Positions 12,464 to 23,428 of a stretch of 64,000 nucleotides of DNA are shown here, one piece after another. The stretch covers positions 1-64,000 of the forward strand of contig JADDOH010014819.1 in NCBI GenBank assembly GCA_016648135.1, in the 5' to 3' direction. Origin of the DNA: Agrypnia vestita (taxonomy: Eukaryota > Arthropoda > Insecta > Trichoptera > Phryganeidae). The translations under genes were made by a program, and so were the position numbers. The notes under the pieces are model-generated. The model saw only the letters and a list, made by a program, of their open reading frames with translations. It searched no databases and was not told the DNA's origin. Positions within the stretch are counted from its first letter, which is position 1, and each line of letters begins with the position of its first letter.

Positions 12464-13053
12464 TGTCATGGTTCATGGCTGCGTGAGACAAAATGAAAAC
12501 ACTAATCATTATTTAGCGCATTTAATAATTAATGATCAATTAATTATTCAATGTACAAAGTAACTTAACACGAACTAACTTAACGATATTCTTTAATCAT
12601 CACTATTTCGCAATATATCACTCGTATATTATTTCTTTATTATCGCAGGATAACACGTATTTATCGATCGTAGAATATTCCATTCTGGCACAAAAAAGTC
12701 GCTTTGGTTTATTTCGCCAAATAGATACTTCGCTTGATTATTTCGCCTAATTATTCGCTTCGATTATCTCGCGACTGACCTCGCGACTTGCAGCCGACTT
12801 CGCAATGAAAGAACTGTCAACCATGACACTGCCTTTGCGCCGTGGCCTAGTTCCGTCTTTATATCCAAATGCGAGTATTTTTTGGGTTCTACATTATTCT
12901 AGTATTTGGGCCAAGGTTCTCGTCGCTTTTCGGTTGTTCCAGGTATTTCTAGAAGTTAGAAGACGTTTTACGAAGGTTGTAGATAATTGCAGACCATTTT
13001 AGATCCTAAGATTCCGATAATGCGCTTTTCTTTCTGCTTGCCATTCTGTGACA
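12464..13053 (-). mobile_element. LTR-like repeat (probable solo LTR), copy 1
   Basis: The unit is bounded by TGTCATGG at the left and TCTGTGACA at the right, short inverted ends as expected of a 5'-TG...CA-3' LTR. Read on the minus strand it shares with 17500-18160 and 55649-56208: a 'gcgacgaga' word, a TATA-type box (GGATATAAAGA) and then 'ttcattgcgaagtc' where transcription would start. No gag-pol lies on either side. No clear target duplication. The frame over 12805-13002 is incidental. Confidence 0.55.
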
Positions 13054-13937
13054 GTATTATTCATTTTAATATATTTTTGTATATTGTGAAGTTATTGTTG
13101 ATGAGTATTATTAATACATTATACGATAATTCTGTAGAAACTTGTAAAATAGTCTCTGTACTATTAAATATTTATGTGTAACTGATTTTTGTTTATACTG
13201 TTAGATTCCCATAAATTAATATATTTTTGTTATCAGTCGAATATACTTTTTTGAATATATTTACCAGAAAACGCACAAGACCTCCCCAAAATGGGCGTAA
13301 AATTCCGTAAAGGATAATGAAAAATATCAATAATTGTCATAAAATCATAGATATTATTACAGAATGATGGTGTTGGGAGATAAATCAAATACCTCTTATT
13401 AATAGAAGATATATTAATTAACTAAAATCACTGTACAAAAATTTAATTCGTACTTACACTTCAACTCAAGTCTCACACTAGTCACTCGAAAATCTTCCAC
13501 TTGTATGTATAAATTCTGATTCGCGTAATTTGTATCGCACTGATTACTATCAAACACTTTTTACACGTTGATAGGTATTTTATCGCTTAAATTTGCATTG
13601 AAATTGCCTGTCTGTTTCGCTTGTTATCTCTAGTTTTTCTTCTCTGTTAAATTATTTATTTATTTATCGAGAACTTAAATACTTGAAGATATAGGAAGTG
13701 AGATATATACCTCATTAGAATGAATTTGTGTGCCAAGATGAGTAGTTTCACAGCAAAAATTAGAAAAAAATATTTTTAAAATTTAATTGCATATATTTTA
13801 AATATGTTCAGAAAACAAATACGTATTAGGTATGTATATTTTTAATATTTTAAATATTTAAAGCAATAACTTTGTGACATTATAACAGAATGTTAATTAA
13901 GTTAGTATAAACCACTACCAGATTTTAGGTCTACCAT
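13054..13937. other. Unassigned AT-rich DNA
   Basis: No supported feature. Confidence 0.45.
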
Positions 13938-13964
13938 TTTCGAGATGTACCATCTCTTCGTCAG
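13938..13964 (-). ncRNA. Hammerhead-like core (CTGACGA...GAAA)
   Basis: The minus strand reads CTGACGA, A, then a perfect 6-bp stem GAGATG/CATCTC with loop GTA, then GAAAA. These are the two conserved boxes and helix II of a hammerhead ribozyme. The expected C after GAAA is replaced by A. Self-cleavage is not shown; as an isolated copy it is probably a relic of a PLE-derived repeat. Confidence 0.5.
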
Positions 13965-13991
13965 GACTAACATTACACTACTATGTCATTT

Positions 13992-14165
13992 AAAATAGAG
14001 ATGCGAACACGGAATACGTGTCACATCAATATTCTTACTCTTTTCAAATTAAGCTAAACGTTTGTGTCATGAAAAAATGAATAACTTGCTGGTATGGACT
14101 GAGGTTCTAACCCGCGACCTTTAGATCACGAGGCGAGAGTCCTAACCACGAAACCAAGAAGCTAC
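13992..14165 (-). mobile_element. SINE (tRNA-derived), family S, nearly full length
   Basis: On the minus strand: an A-box-like 'tggtttcgtggttagga', 'ctcgcctcgtgatct', a B-box-like 'cgggttagaacc', then the family body with 'cagcaagtta', 'tttcatgacaca', 'tttagctta' and the end 'cgtgttcgcatctctat'. The same order is seen at 18393, 20528, 48978, 55305, 59615 and 61800. An internal Pol III promoter is expected for the class. Confidence 0.75.
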
Positions 14166-14806
14166 TCAATAAACTCTTTTGCAAATGTAGATTTTGATAA
14201 TTATTTTGATTAATGAATCTGATAATTTTGTTTTATTAAATAATACTCAACTGTTGTGTACTTAAAATATTTTTTTAAAACGCGAACCTGTTTCTGCGGA
14301 TTAAACTATAAAGCAACGAAATTTATATCAATTATAGTTCCTTCATGTTAAAATGTAAGTCTTTCTCCTTAAGGTTGCGTGTAAATATTCCGGAATATTC
14401 CCAGCAGGACTGCCAGAATTATAATTATCATTGCCGAGGATACCATCTGAAATGGTCAATTCCCCTTTATACAGCGTAGCTTTGGTGGAATTACAGAAAT
14501 TATACACGACAGATATACATTTCATAAATACCAGCCGAGAAACAATATTTCGGAGCAAGATGGTAATTTCGGGTCTTTATTCTGTTGTACATATTTAGCC
14601 AAAGCAAGCTAATTTTCTAAATGAAGCGGTTACGTGGGATGGCGTTAGATGATTGCGCTGTTTTATTAATAAATTCAGTTTTTAAAAAGAGGCACAACAA
14701 GAATTGGCATGATTGTGGGGAATATAAGCAAAGGCAGGAAAATAAATAAAAAAATAATGCAGTGATCGAGGATTACTAATTTATAAAAAAAAAAACTAAC
14801 TAACCA
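14166..14806. other. Unassigned DNA
   Basis: A 71-codon minus frame (14343-14558) has no motif. Nothing else seen. Confidence 0.4.
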
Positions 14807-15334
14807 TCACGCCGTTTCCCTGCAGGGGTAGGCAGAGAGGATTGAACGCCACACTCTTCTATCCTGGCACACCACTTTTGCTTCGGCCACATTCATACAT
14901 CTTCTCATACACGTTCTACGGTTGTTGCGGCTTTTAACAGGGCCATCCTCAAATACTTGTAGTACCTGATCGTGCCAGGTCTTTCGCGGACGCCCTCTAT
15001 TCCTGTTGCCTTCAACATTCGCCTCATCTATTTTCTTAACCATCCTTTCTTCGTTCATACGTTCCACATGACCAAACCATCTCAGCACTCCTTTCTTTAT
15101 TCTATCTACCACACTACAGCCAGCATTGCATTCACTTCTAATTAGTTCATTCCTCACTCTATCGACCAAAGATTTTCCACACAAGCGTCTTAGTGACCGC
15201 ATTTCAACCGCATTCAGTCTACTTTCATTCCTCTTTTGCCAATTCCAGGCTTCACTTCCATACATAAGGGTTGGTACTAGAACGCCATTATGTACCGCTA
15301 GTCTTGCTTCTTTTGACAGATTCTTATTGGCCAT
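14807..15334 (-). pseudogene. LINE family A: reverse transcriptase C-terminal part
   Basis: A 175-codon open frame gives the post-catalytic end of a non-LTR RT/endonuclease polyprotein. In order: AVHNGVLVPTLMYGSEAW, NAVEMRSLRRLCG, LRWFGHVERMNE, GRGRPRKTWHDQV-type basic linker, RNNRRTCMRRCMNVAEAK and the end SAYPCRETA. The catalytic YxDD region and endonuclease are missing, so the copy is 5'-truncated, although this part has no internal stop. The 3' end after the stop is TTAG-repeat-like (GGTTAGTTAGTT). Other copies of the family lie at 20790-21085, 57605-57910 and 61157-61245. Confidence 0.85.
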
Positions 15335-16689
15335 AATGTACTCAATTAGATAATATTTTGTAGGGAATATAGCCTACAAATTTATGGTAAACATGATTTT
15401 GGAAGGGATAGATACATCAAATCAAGAATTCTGCATTCAAAATTTATTTTTATTTTTTTGGATATTCCTGCATTTGATTTGAGTTAGGGTAATTGTGGCA
15501 TAGAAAACGAATAGATGAAATTCAAAGTGATTGTACAGTTTGCCAGATTGTAATATTGGTTTCAAATATTTGTGACTATTATTTAGTAGTATAATTAACA
15601 ACTATTTATTTATATAATTTGGTTTATAATAAAGTGACAATATGCTTTTTAGTTGATTTTTTGGGCATTTTTCTAATTAAGATCACGGTATATGCACACA
15701 CCCCGTAAGTGCTTCTTTCTTCTTTCCCGCTAGTTAGTGATGAGACAAAAAAATATTGTTTCATTTAAAAAATAGTTTAATACAATTAGAACTTGACGTC
15801 AGTACCTACCAATAGTTACAATTCTGTCCATACAAAAATATCTAGAGGATGTGCAACAGTATGAAAAAATGATGGAGGAAGTGAATGTACTCTTATTAAT
15901 CAAAATTCTTTTAAATATTCATTTAACCAATACATGCAAAACAAAATATAATTCAACTAAATAATTATTATCAAGTTGCTAATAACTGACAACGTACACC
16001 ATGTTTCAACTCCATTTTTATGTCATAGCGTAAATTAATGTGACTTTAATAAAATGCTCTAAGATGGCACCACTGTAACATGATATGTATGCAAGATAGA
16101 AGCTTAAGATGCACTTACCTCTCGTATGAACTTACCCCAATTGACCTTACCTTTGAATCACTTTATTTAAAATCCATTTCTCATCTGAGGATTGTGATCT
16201 GATGATCGCTTTGAGAATTTTTCAGAAGTGAAGAGTTTAATATTTTTAATTGGAAACGCAATGGAATTCTGGTACATACTGACATATGGAAGTGAAGCCT
16301 GGAGCTGTCCCTTAGGAAATTATTTCACTTAAGCATTTGTGGAGTAAGAAGGAACAAATAAGGAAATAATATAATATTTATCTTATAATATTGAATAGAG
16401 TTGAGCAAATTAACGAGGAGAGAATAATGATAAAGATTTATGACACAAAACAAGAATTAAATAGCGTGCGTGCGCAGACGCATGTATGTATGTAGATGAT
16501 GCGAGAGTTGTGTGTCGGAATAGAATAATTTGCTGCTTTATTAATCGATCCCGTCGGGGAAATCGTTTGATTCTAAATGAGAAAGTTGTTCAATGAAATT
16601 AATTTAATGTTACTGACTAAATAAACCTGTTCTTAAGCCTAAAGATGGCTGAAAAGAAAAATGCTCGATACATGTATCCTACCTATGTT
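15335..16689. other. Unassigned AT-rich DNA
   Basis: No supported gene. Confidence 0.45.
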
Positions 16690-17056
16690 GACATATGACC
16701 TAGAAACAGCAACACTAACAGAAAAAAACGTACACAAATTAAAGTGTACACAGCGGGCCCCGAAAAGGCAGATGCTTCGAAATAAAATCAGAAATGAATA
16801 AATAAGACGCCGAACAAAAGTTGCCGATATTATGGACAGTATTGCGAAACTTAAATGGCAGTGGGATAGATGGGCACCCAGAATCCTACAGTGGAGGCCC
16901 TGGACGAAAAATAGAAGCGTCGGAGGACCTCCCAAAAGGTGGTCTGACGACATAGTCCAGCAAGCAGGAAGAACCTGGATGCGAAGGGGGAGAAACAGAG
17001 ATGAGTGGAAGAAAATGGAAGAGGCCTACATCCAGCAGAGGAGGGATAAAGGCTAA
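16690..17056 (+). pseudogene. LINE family B: RT C-terminal tail
   Basis: The plus frame reads ...RRRTKVADIMDSIAKLKWQW, RWAPRILQWRPW, GGPPKRWSDDIV, RDEWKKMEEAYIQQ and a stop. This is the C-terminal signature (AKLKWQW...WRPW...PPKRWSDDI...EAYIQQ) of a common insect LINE. Upstream pieces lie in other frames with stops, and the usual GHxAR block between KWQW and RW is deleted. A related minus-strand copy lies at 26769-27060. Confidence 0.75.
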
Positions 17057-17149
17057 GGAAGAAGAAGATAAAAGATCATTATATCATTATATTACTAGCT
17101 CTAACCCGTTAAAATTGAAGTAATTTTACATGTTTGTTCGGGCCTTAGA

Positions 17150-17340
17150 GAAAACCTCTTTCCATTTCAGAAAGACAATCGAATTAGTACGTGTAAGTCG
17201 TGCATACGGCGCACATTATTTCGTTTTTTTCAGTTTACGGGTGTAAACACCAACACAACAAAATAATGTGCCTCGTACGCTCGGCTAACACATACTAATT
17301 CGATTGCTTCTCTTTAATGGAAAGAGATCAATACTATGCT
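17150..17340. mobile_element. Foldback MITE, family N
   Basis: 'ctctttccatt', 'caatcgaattagta', 'cgtac/cgtgc' and 'gcacattatt' in the left arm are complemented in reverse order in the right arm. The centre is 'gtgtaaacac'. Arms are about 75 bp with scattered mismatches. No coding. Confidence 0.65.
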
Positions 17341-17499
17341 ACAAACGTAGCACATGTCTCAGAAGATATTTAAAAGAGAAATTATGATCTCTCTCCAATT
17401 AGATGGTCACTCTTGTTTACATATTTATGTATTAAAGTTGGCTCACATTAAGACATTTACAAAAAAAGTACTGACATATTTCATCACAGATTTATTGTA
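17341..17499. other. Unassigned DNA
   Basis: Nothing recognised. Confidence 0.4.
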
Positions 17500-18160
17500 T
17501 TATCACGTTTAGTGGCTAAGGAGGAATGAATAAATATAAACACTGGCAATTATTTAGCGATTTATTAATTGATAATTAATTATATTATTTATTGATTTGG
17601 CTTTTAATTATATATCTATAAAAGATAATTAATTAATTATTCAATGTTCAAAGTCACTGAAAACGATTTAAAATTAAAGTTCTACTTTATATTACACTAT
17701 CTCGCAATATATCATTCACAAATGAACACTTTATTATTGCTGGGTAACATGTATTATTTGCTTTTAGAATATTAATTTTTCACACATAGAAGTTGCTCCA
17801 GTTTATTTCACCAATAAGGTACTCAATTATTTTGATCGATATTTGTCGCTTCGCAAGTTTACGACTGGGTACACCTGGCCGTCATCTTGCGCATACTTCG
17901 CACTGAACGAACTGTCAAATACGACAATTCTTTACGCCAAGGCGTAGTTTCGTATTTATACCCAAATTTTAATTCTTTCGTACTTTTAAGATTATTCTAG
18001 TATTTAGGAGAATGTCCTCGTCGCTTCTCTGCTTTTCCAGGCATTTTACAAATATTGTAGATCACCCGAGATTGTTGAAGGCCATTATCGATTCTTTGTT
18101 AGTGTTGTGAGATATTGAGAGGAATTCGGATAGCGCTCAATTCCTTGCCATTCCGTGACA
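17500..18160 (-). mobile_element. LTR-like repeat, copy 2
   Basis: Colinear with 12464-13053 over its length: 'tatttagcg', 'caatatatca', 'tttatttc.cc', 'cttcgcactgaacgaactgtcaa', TATA-type region, 'cctcgtcgctt', and the end 'gccattccgtgaca'. An AT-rich insertion of about 70 bp lies near 17580-17640. The left boundary is less certain than the right. Confidence 0.55.
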
Positions 18161-18392
18161 TATTTTATTACAAATGACAATATTACAAGCAAAACTAAAT
18201 ACGATGTAGTGCTATCTTCAAGATGGCGCCAGATGAAGTTGGTCGAGCGGAATGCCCAGTAAATCGCTCACTCAACCGGCCAAGCATTCTGGCGGCTTTA
18301 GTGACGTCATCATGCTAATTTTATTTTATGTTTATAGATGGTACTCTCACAAAATACCTTTTGAACATTTAATGATAGGAATATAATGTTTG
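18161..18392. other. Unassigned DNA with CRE-like and 'aagatggcgcc' words
   Basis: Contains 'caagatggcgcc' near 18220 and TGACGTCA near 18302. These are promoter-type words, but no transcript start or gene can be shown. Confidence 0.3.
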
Positions 18393-18545
18393 TAGGTCTG
18401 GAAGCTTGGATACTCGCATAGTGATCTATTGATCGTGGGTTCGAACGTCTTTCCAGGAGATCAGTAAGTTACTACTATTTTCACAGTGAAAACGTTTTTC
18501 TTTATTTGAAAATAGTAGTAATAATGAGGTGACACATACTCAGTG
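18393..18545 (+). mobile_element. SINE family S
   Basis: Head with 'tagtgatc' and the B-box-like 'gtgggttcgaacg', then 'cagtaagtta', 'ttttcacagtg', 'tttgaaaatagta' and 'gaggtgacacatact', in the order of the 13992-14165 copy. The A-box side is degenerate. Confidence 0.65.
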
Positions 18546-19439
18546 AAAGCATTTTAATTTTCTCTTTTTTTTAAATAAAAATTTCCTAGGCAAACATTTA
18601 ATTTATATAACACGTTTATTTAAAAATGCCAATCATTTATGAATTTTGATCAGGTAAGAAAAATGCTGTATATATTATGCCTTGTCGCAAAATAGTATTC
18701 TGATCCTGTATCTCTATTTTGCTGTAATAGTATAATTTTTTAATGTGAAAATGGCAATGATATAATAAACTGTAGATACGTTACAAGCGTGAAATCTTGG
18801 CAACTCAAAAGTAAGGTAATTGCCTTACTTGCATTTATTATGGAACAGAGTTTCTTCGTGATCAGGCGCGACGCTACGCCGAGAAAAAGTCTCGGGGAAA
18901 AAGGAACAGAGAATCTTACACTATTGTAAGAATGAGTATGTTATTTTAGTCACTGTGACTTCAAATTACCTGATTTTTCTGTCTACACGCAGAGCGTTTG
19001 TGAAATAAGTGTGCCGTGATTTGTTGTCCCTTTCAATGCAATATTTGCTACATATGAAAGCCGGCTGGTATGATAATAACGTGTCTTTAGAAAATGGTAA
19101 CTAATTTTGTATCTCTTAATACCTTTTTTGTGAAGACAATAGAAGAACATATATTCCGTGCAAAATTTAAATAAAATTTATTTTATAATATATAATGTTA
19201 AACCTTTACGGACCCTCATCCCTCAAACTTAATCGCTTTTGTTCATCTAGACCTTCTGGGCTCTTTGGGAATTGTGCGCCGACAAATTACAGATTATTAA
19301 TTATAAAAAAATTAAGAAATATCGTATTAAAAACATTTATTATTTTAATTCTGCCGATTTCCGCACAACTGTTTATTCTTGAAAAAGGTTTCAAACGTCG
19401 GGTGTCATGTACAGCTGGGGTATGAGGTTGGAGTTCGAC
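18546..19439. other. Unassigned AT-rich DNA
   Basis: No supported gene; the 76-codon frame at 19195 shows no motif. Confidence 0.4.
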
Positions 19440-20290
19440 AGTGATACATTAAAAAACTAACCCATAAAAAACAAGTTTTTATTATACTCCCTTTCTTTGT
19501 AAAAATAACAACAATTAAAGACGAATTGAAACATATAACATAACACTAAACTTACAGTAATTTAATATATTTCTAAAATGTTAGATGTTTTGAGCTTTGA
19601 TAAGACACTTCATACTTTGAATATTAAATTCTAAAAACATTTGTCAGTCAATTTAGATTTTCTAAATTCGTAGTGAAGTACCTATTATGTATACCAACGG
19701 AGTAATTCAAATTTAGATAATATTCAGCGACGTTATCAGGCCACCGTTGCTAATAATCAAACTTTTGTATGATTCCAATTTGAAAAAATTCAAAATTATA
19801 CTATAATTATTATTTTTTTAACGAAAATTTGATAGATCTTCTTAATTTTGCAACAAAACTCTACAATATCCTTCCCCCAACCCTCAAAAATATTGAAAAG
19901 ATTGAAGAGTTCAAAAAAAAGTTAAAACCATGGCTAAAACAAGTAGATGCAGATAAATTAGAACGAGTATTGAAAACTTCGCAGTAATTTAAAAATAGAA
20001 AATAAATAAGTATATACCAGTCCGCCTCAGCACAGGAACCCCTAGTGAGGAGGACTAAGAACAATAATATCTACAATTTCATTATACATACATATTATTA
20101 TATTAAACATGTACAAATTGTATCTAAATAGTATCTAATAAATAAAAAAAATCGTCGCCTCGAGTCTACTTGCAAATTTTCAGCTCGATTGGATTACGGG
20201 AAGGGTTAAAAATCGATCCAAAGTTTTTTCGACGGCAAGCCGGTAAGCAAGCAAGCAGACGCCACGAGTTAATATAAAGGGAGTAAAAAA
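19440..20290 (+). repeat. Repeat R, copy 1, split by a LINE insertion
   Basis: Matches 58990-59500 (minus) over about 500 bp in two blocks, 19440-19850 and 20151-20290. Shared words include 'gacgaattgaaacatata', 'gagctttgataagacactt', 'accaacggagtaattcaaa', 'cagctcgattggattacgg' and 'aaagggagtaaaa'. The intervening 300 bp is foreign. Another, internally deleted, copy lies at 25230-25515. No open frame is conserved, so it is a non-autonomous repeat of unknown class. Confidence 0.7.
19851..20150 (+). pseudogene. LINE 3' end inserted in repeat R
   Basis: The plus frame begins inside an RT tail: NSTILPPTLKNIEKIEEF, a basic KKKLKPWL and a stop at 19985. This is the usual LPPxIxxIxxFKKKLK end. A 3' region with a stem-loop (AGTCCGCCTC...GAGGAGGACT, about 20020-20058) and an A-rich AATAAATAAAAAAA end follow. 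The 3' end abuts repeat R at 'tcgtcgcc'. A 5'-truncated, dead insertion. Confidence 0.65.
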
Positions 20291-20527
20291 GGCAGTATCT
20301 ATATCAAAAGGGATACTTGTTAAATTTAATTGATTTTATTGGTTATATACGATTTAGTGTAGACCATTAAAAATACTGTCATGATTCAATGGATGTTTAC
20401 ATTTTCTTCTGTTGTATCTTCCAGGCTCTTCTGTTTTGTTTATCATACGCTTGACGCTTACGTAAAGACATACAGAAGCTGCTGTCGACATGGCATTGTA
20501 AACGGAAACTTGCCGAATCGACCTTCT

Positions 20528-20667
20528 TATTGTTCTAGTGGTTAAGACATATGCCTAGTTGTCAGATCAGAAAGGAAGCCTTTTTTTCAATAGCGCAGGC
20601 ATTTGACTAAGTTTAAAAATAGTAGCAGTATTAATGCAATGCGTATTCTGTCTGCGCACTTCTATTA
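20528..20667 (+). mobile_element. SINE family S, degenerate
   Basis: A-box-like 'ttctagtggttaaga' and 'tatgcctag', then the body 'tttcaatagcgcaggc', 'tttgactaagttta', 'aatagtagcagtatt' and the end 'ctgcgcacttctatt'. The B-box part is largely lost. Confidence 0.6.
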
Positions 20668-20789
20668 AAAAAACACAATTTTGGCGGGTTTGTTCTAGTG
20701 AGAGAAGAATTCTTAACCACTCAGAAGAATTCTCTAGTGTCGGCGTGTGTTTTGTGTGTGAAAATGTGGAGTAATTTGTACAGTAGAAA

Positions 20790-21085
20790 CAATAAAATAA
20801 CTAACTAACCAACCATTACGTTGTTTGAAGATCGAACGCCATATTCTTATATATTGACACATAACTTTTGGCTCACTCTCGGCTACATTCATACATCTTC
20901 TCGTGCAAGCTCTACAGATGTCGAGGCTTTTAAAATGGCCATCCTCTAATATTTGTAGTTTTTGATTACGCCAGGTCTTTTTCGAACGCCCAATTCCTGT
21001 TGCCTTCAACACTCGCCCCATATATTTTTCAAATTATCTCAGCACTCCTTTCTTTATTTTGTCTACTACACTACAGCCAACTAGA
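20790..21085 (-). pseudogene. LINE family A copy, degenerate
   Basis: The minus frame holds RACTRRCMNVAES, KVMCQ and IWRSIF, matching the end of the 14807-15334 copy. The 'actaactaacca' 3' end follows. Frame changes and a missing AYP tail show it is dead. Confidence 0.75.
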
Positions 21086-21188
21086 GCTTGTTAATACAGA
21101 GCTAAAATGATATTCACTATGTGTAGTTGCTGTTTATTGGGACAATTTTTACAGGTTATGGTTGCGGACATAAGTTTTTATTATTGGA

Positions 21189-21340
21189 GTTGATAAAATG
21201 GCTATCGCTTGATTGTTGATAAAATGGCTATCGCTTGGTTGTTGATAAAATGGCTATCGCTTGATTGTTGATAAAATGGCTATCGCTTGATTGTAGATAA
21301 AATGGCTATCGCTTGATTGTTGAAAAAATGGCTATCGCTG
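21189..21340 (+). repeat. 26-bp tandem repeat, six copies
   Basis: 'gttgataaaatggctatcgc' plus TTGATT recurs with a 26-base period from 21189, with very few changes between units. Low divergence suggests recent amplification. A GC-richer unique segment (21341-21440) follows directly. Confidence 0.9.
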
Positions 21341-22614
21341 CGGCGACCGGGAGCCCGTTGACTGTACCTTGCCCTGATTGGCCGAAATTGGTTACTGCGT
21401 ACGGCCAGATTCCGTAGCTGACCACGCCATAATAAGAACATCCGCACGTTGGATAGTAAATTAGTAGAAGAAGTTGTATTTATATACTAGAAGACACCAG
21501 AGAACCTTATGTATTCTATCTTCTTTTACTGGAGATCATATTGGCGATTGCGACTCTGTTTATCTATAATATCAGTACATTATACTCGTAAATTAGTAAT
21601 CCTCGATGCCTGCATTAACATTTTTTTTGGATATTGCTGCCTTTGCTTTTATACCCAACATATAAAAATAATATTTATAATTAACACTTGCAGAAAACGG
21701 GGAATTTTGATAATTAAGCATAACGCTAACCGAGGCACCTTTAATGATAAGTGCCCGGAAAAAACGTACATTACTACAGGGCTTTACCACAAATATCTAA
21801 TTACTCTAAAGGGGAAGGGGTAACTTAAAATTTTATAAATAAGTCGTTTGAACGTGGTATATCCACTGTTTGATACCTTACAAGCCGAAACAGCTGTAAC
21901 ACATAAAAATACCTAAACCGAGAATAATATTTATTATAATTTAATTTAATTTAAAATTTTGCTTAACATAAATAAATAAATATAAAAACCAATTTTTTTC
22001 ACGTTTTTTATTAGATAAAATTGTATCCTATACGTATATATATGCATAAATAAATTAGTTACCTGCGAATACTAAAGCTGGCTATCAGTCATCACTGACC
22101 GTGTATAAAATAATCATATGGATGAGTGGATATAAAGTCTACTTAGCTTAAGTAAAATAGAAATATTTAGTTTTTTTCCATAAGAGACTAAAATAGATTT
22201 GGTATTTTTTATTGAACAGCTTCCAGCTAAACGGCTTCGCCTACGTTTCACATTTATATATTAAATCTGAACGACTTTTCTTCAGAAAACTTTTCTATAT
22301 AAAAAAATGAAGAATTCATTTAATATCCCTAACCTTTAATGCCAAAGAAAGGTTATTTTTTAAGGTAGAATAATGGCAAAGTATACAAAGCCATTTTATT
22401 ACTCCTTTAAGCAAGTGATTGAAACCAATTAATTAATTTGATTGTTTGTCTCTTCCACCATACGTGCTTTAAAACTATGCATGTCACGTACTTCTTTCAT
22501 ACATGATCACGCTGCAATGATTTGAATGTATAAAGGTTGCTATAGCAGATTGAAGACCCTTGTTATTGGGATACTAGATTACGTTTGAATTAAAGATTGT
22601 ATTTAAGATATATT
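21341..22614. other. Unassigned DNA
   Basis: GC-richer to about 21440, AT-rich after that. A 104-codon frame at 21509-21823 has no motif I can name. Confidence 0.4.
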
Positions 22615-22805
22615 ATGTGTAGATGTCCCATAGAGACGAAGCTATATTTTATATGGAAAAGTAGTTAAGGAAGTTTTTTTAGTTACGGGCTAAGGGTGAG
22701 GTTTGGATCATAGGACTTACGATCTAAGCCTTTTGAACACCTAAAAATACTTCCATACCTACTTTCCCATATAAAATATAGCTTCATCCCTAAAACACAT
22801 CTGGG
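22615..22805. mobile_element. Foldback MITE related to repeat C
   Basis: 'gaagctatattttatatgg' (left) is complemented by 'ccatataaaatatagcttc' (right). Outer 'gatgtccc'/'gggatga' words and inner 'ggaagt'/'acttcc' words also pair. Arms are about 60 bp. Confidence 0.65.
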
Positions 22806-22897
22806 TATTTAAGGTGCCAATGCCCCATTTACCTACAGCCAAACTAACAGCGTAGTATTAAAGCATTTCCAAGATAAATACGAACCGGCCGAGGTAA

Positions 22898-23428
22898 CAC
22901 AAGTCACACGTACCCTCCAAAAGTGCTGACGCGATTGAATTCGTACAGAGACAGACAACATTTGAGATATCCAAAAACGCTGGCAAAAGGGTATACTCAT
23001 CTATCCTGAAAGAATGGATTCTCCAACAGGGATGTTTCAACGTTTGGCGCAGACACCGACGCTACAATTCTTACGCAGATGTGCACGCGCGCCAGGCAGA
23101 TATACGATATAAGTGGTACATTGGGACACTGAAAGTTAGTTCGTCCTCATCGACACTACGCAGACTACTCCGCAACGGCACAACTTCAGCTGTTCACTGT
23201 GACATCACACACACCGCGCTCAGCTGTCTACGACCTCCAACGGCCCACGCGCGCTGCGTCACCGCTCGACTGACGTCAGGCCTTATCAGCCTAGGCACGG
23301 AGAGAACTGCATATCCAATTACTCATTGTGATCTTGCTTTAATAAAAACTGCATTAAAGCCGTTTGCGTTTTTTCATAGAGGTAAATTTCCCGATATTCT
23401 GAAGGATTCTATTGTGATTTTCACTTAG
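22898..23428 (+). other. Open GC-rich frame of about 177 codons, unrecognised
   Basis: The frame is open from just after a TAA at about 22895 to a stop near 23428. The 23040-23300 part is rich in CpG and far GC-richer than its surroundings. The first half has a plausible protein composition (KEWILQQGCFNVWRRHRRY), and the second half is Ser/Thr/Arg-rich. The first ATG in frame is at 23081. A TGACGTCA word sits near 23270. I recognise no domain. It could be an exon, a promoter/CpG-rich region with an accidental open frame, or a transposon 5' part. Confidence 0.3.

Noticed and set aside
16639..16953. 104-codon minus frame
   Set aside because: Antisense shadow of the LINE family B tail at 16690-17056.
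21509..21823. 104-codon plus frame
   Set aside because: Low-complexity hydrophobic composition and no recognised family.
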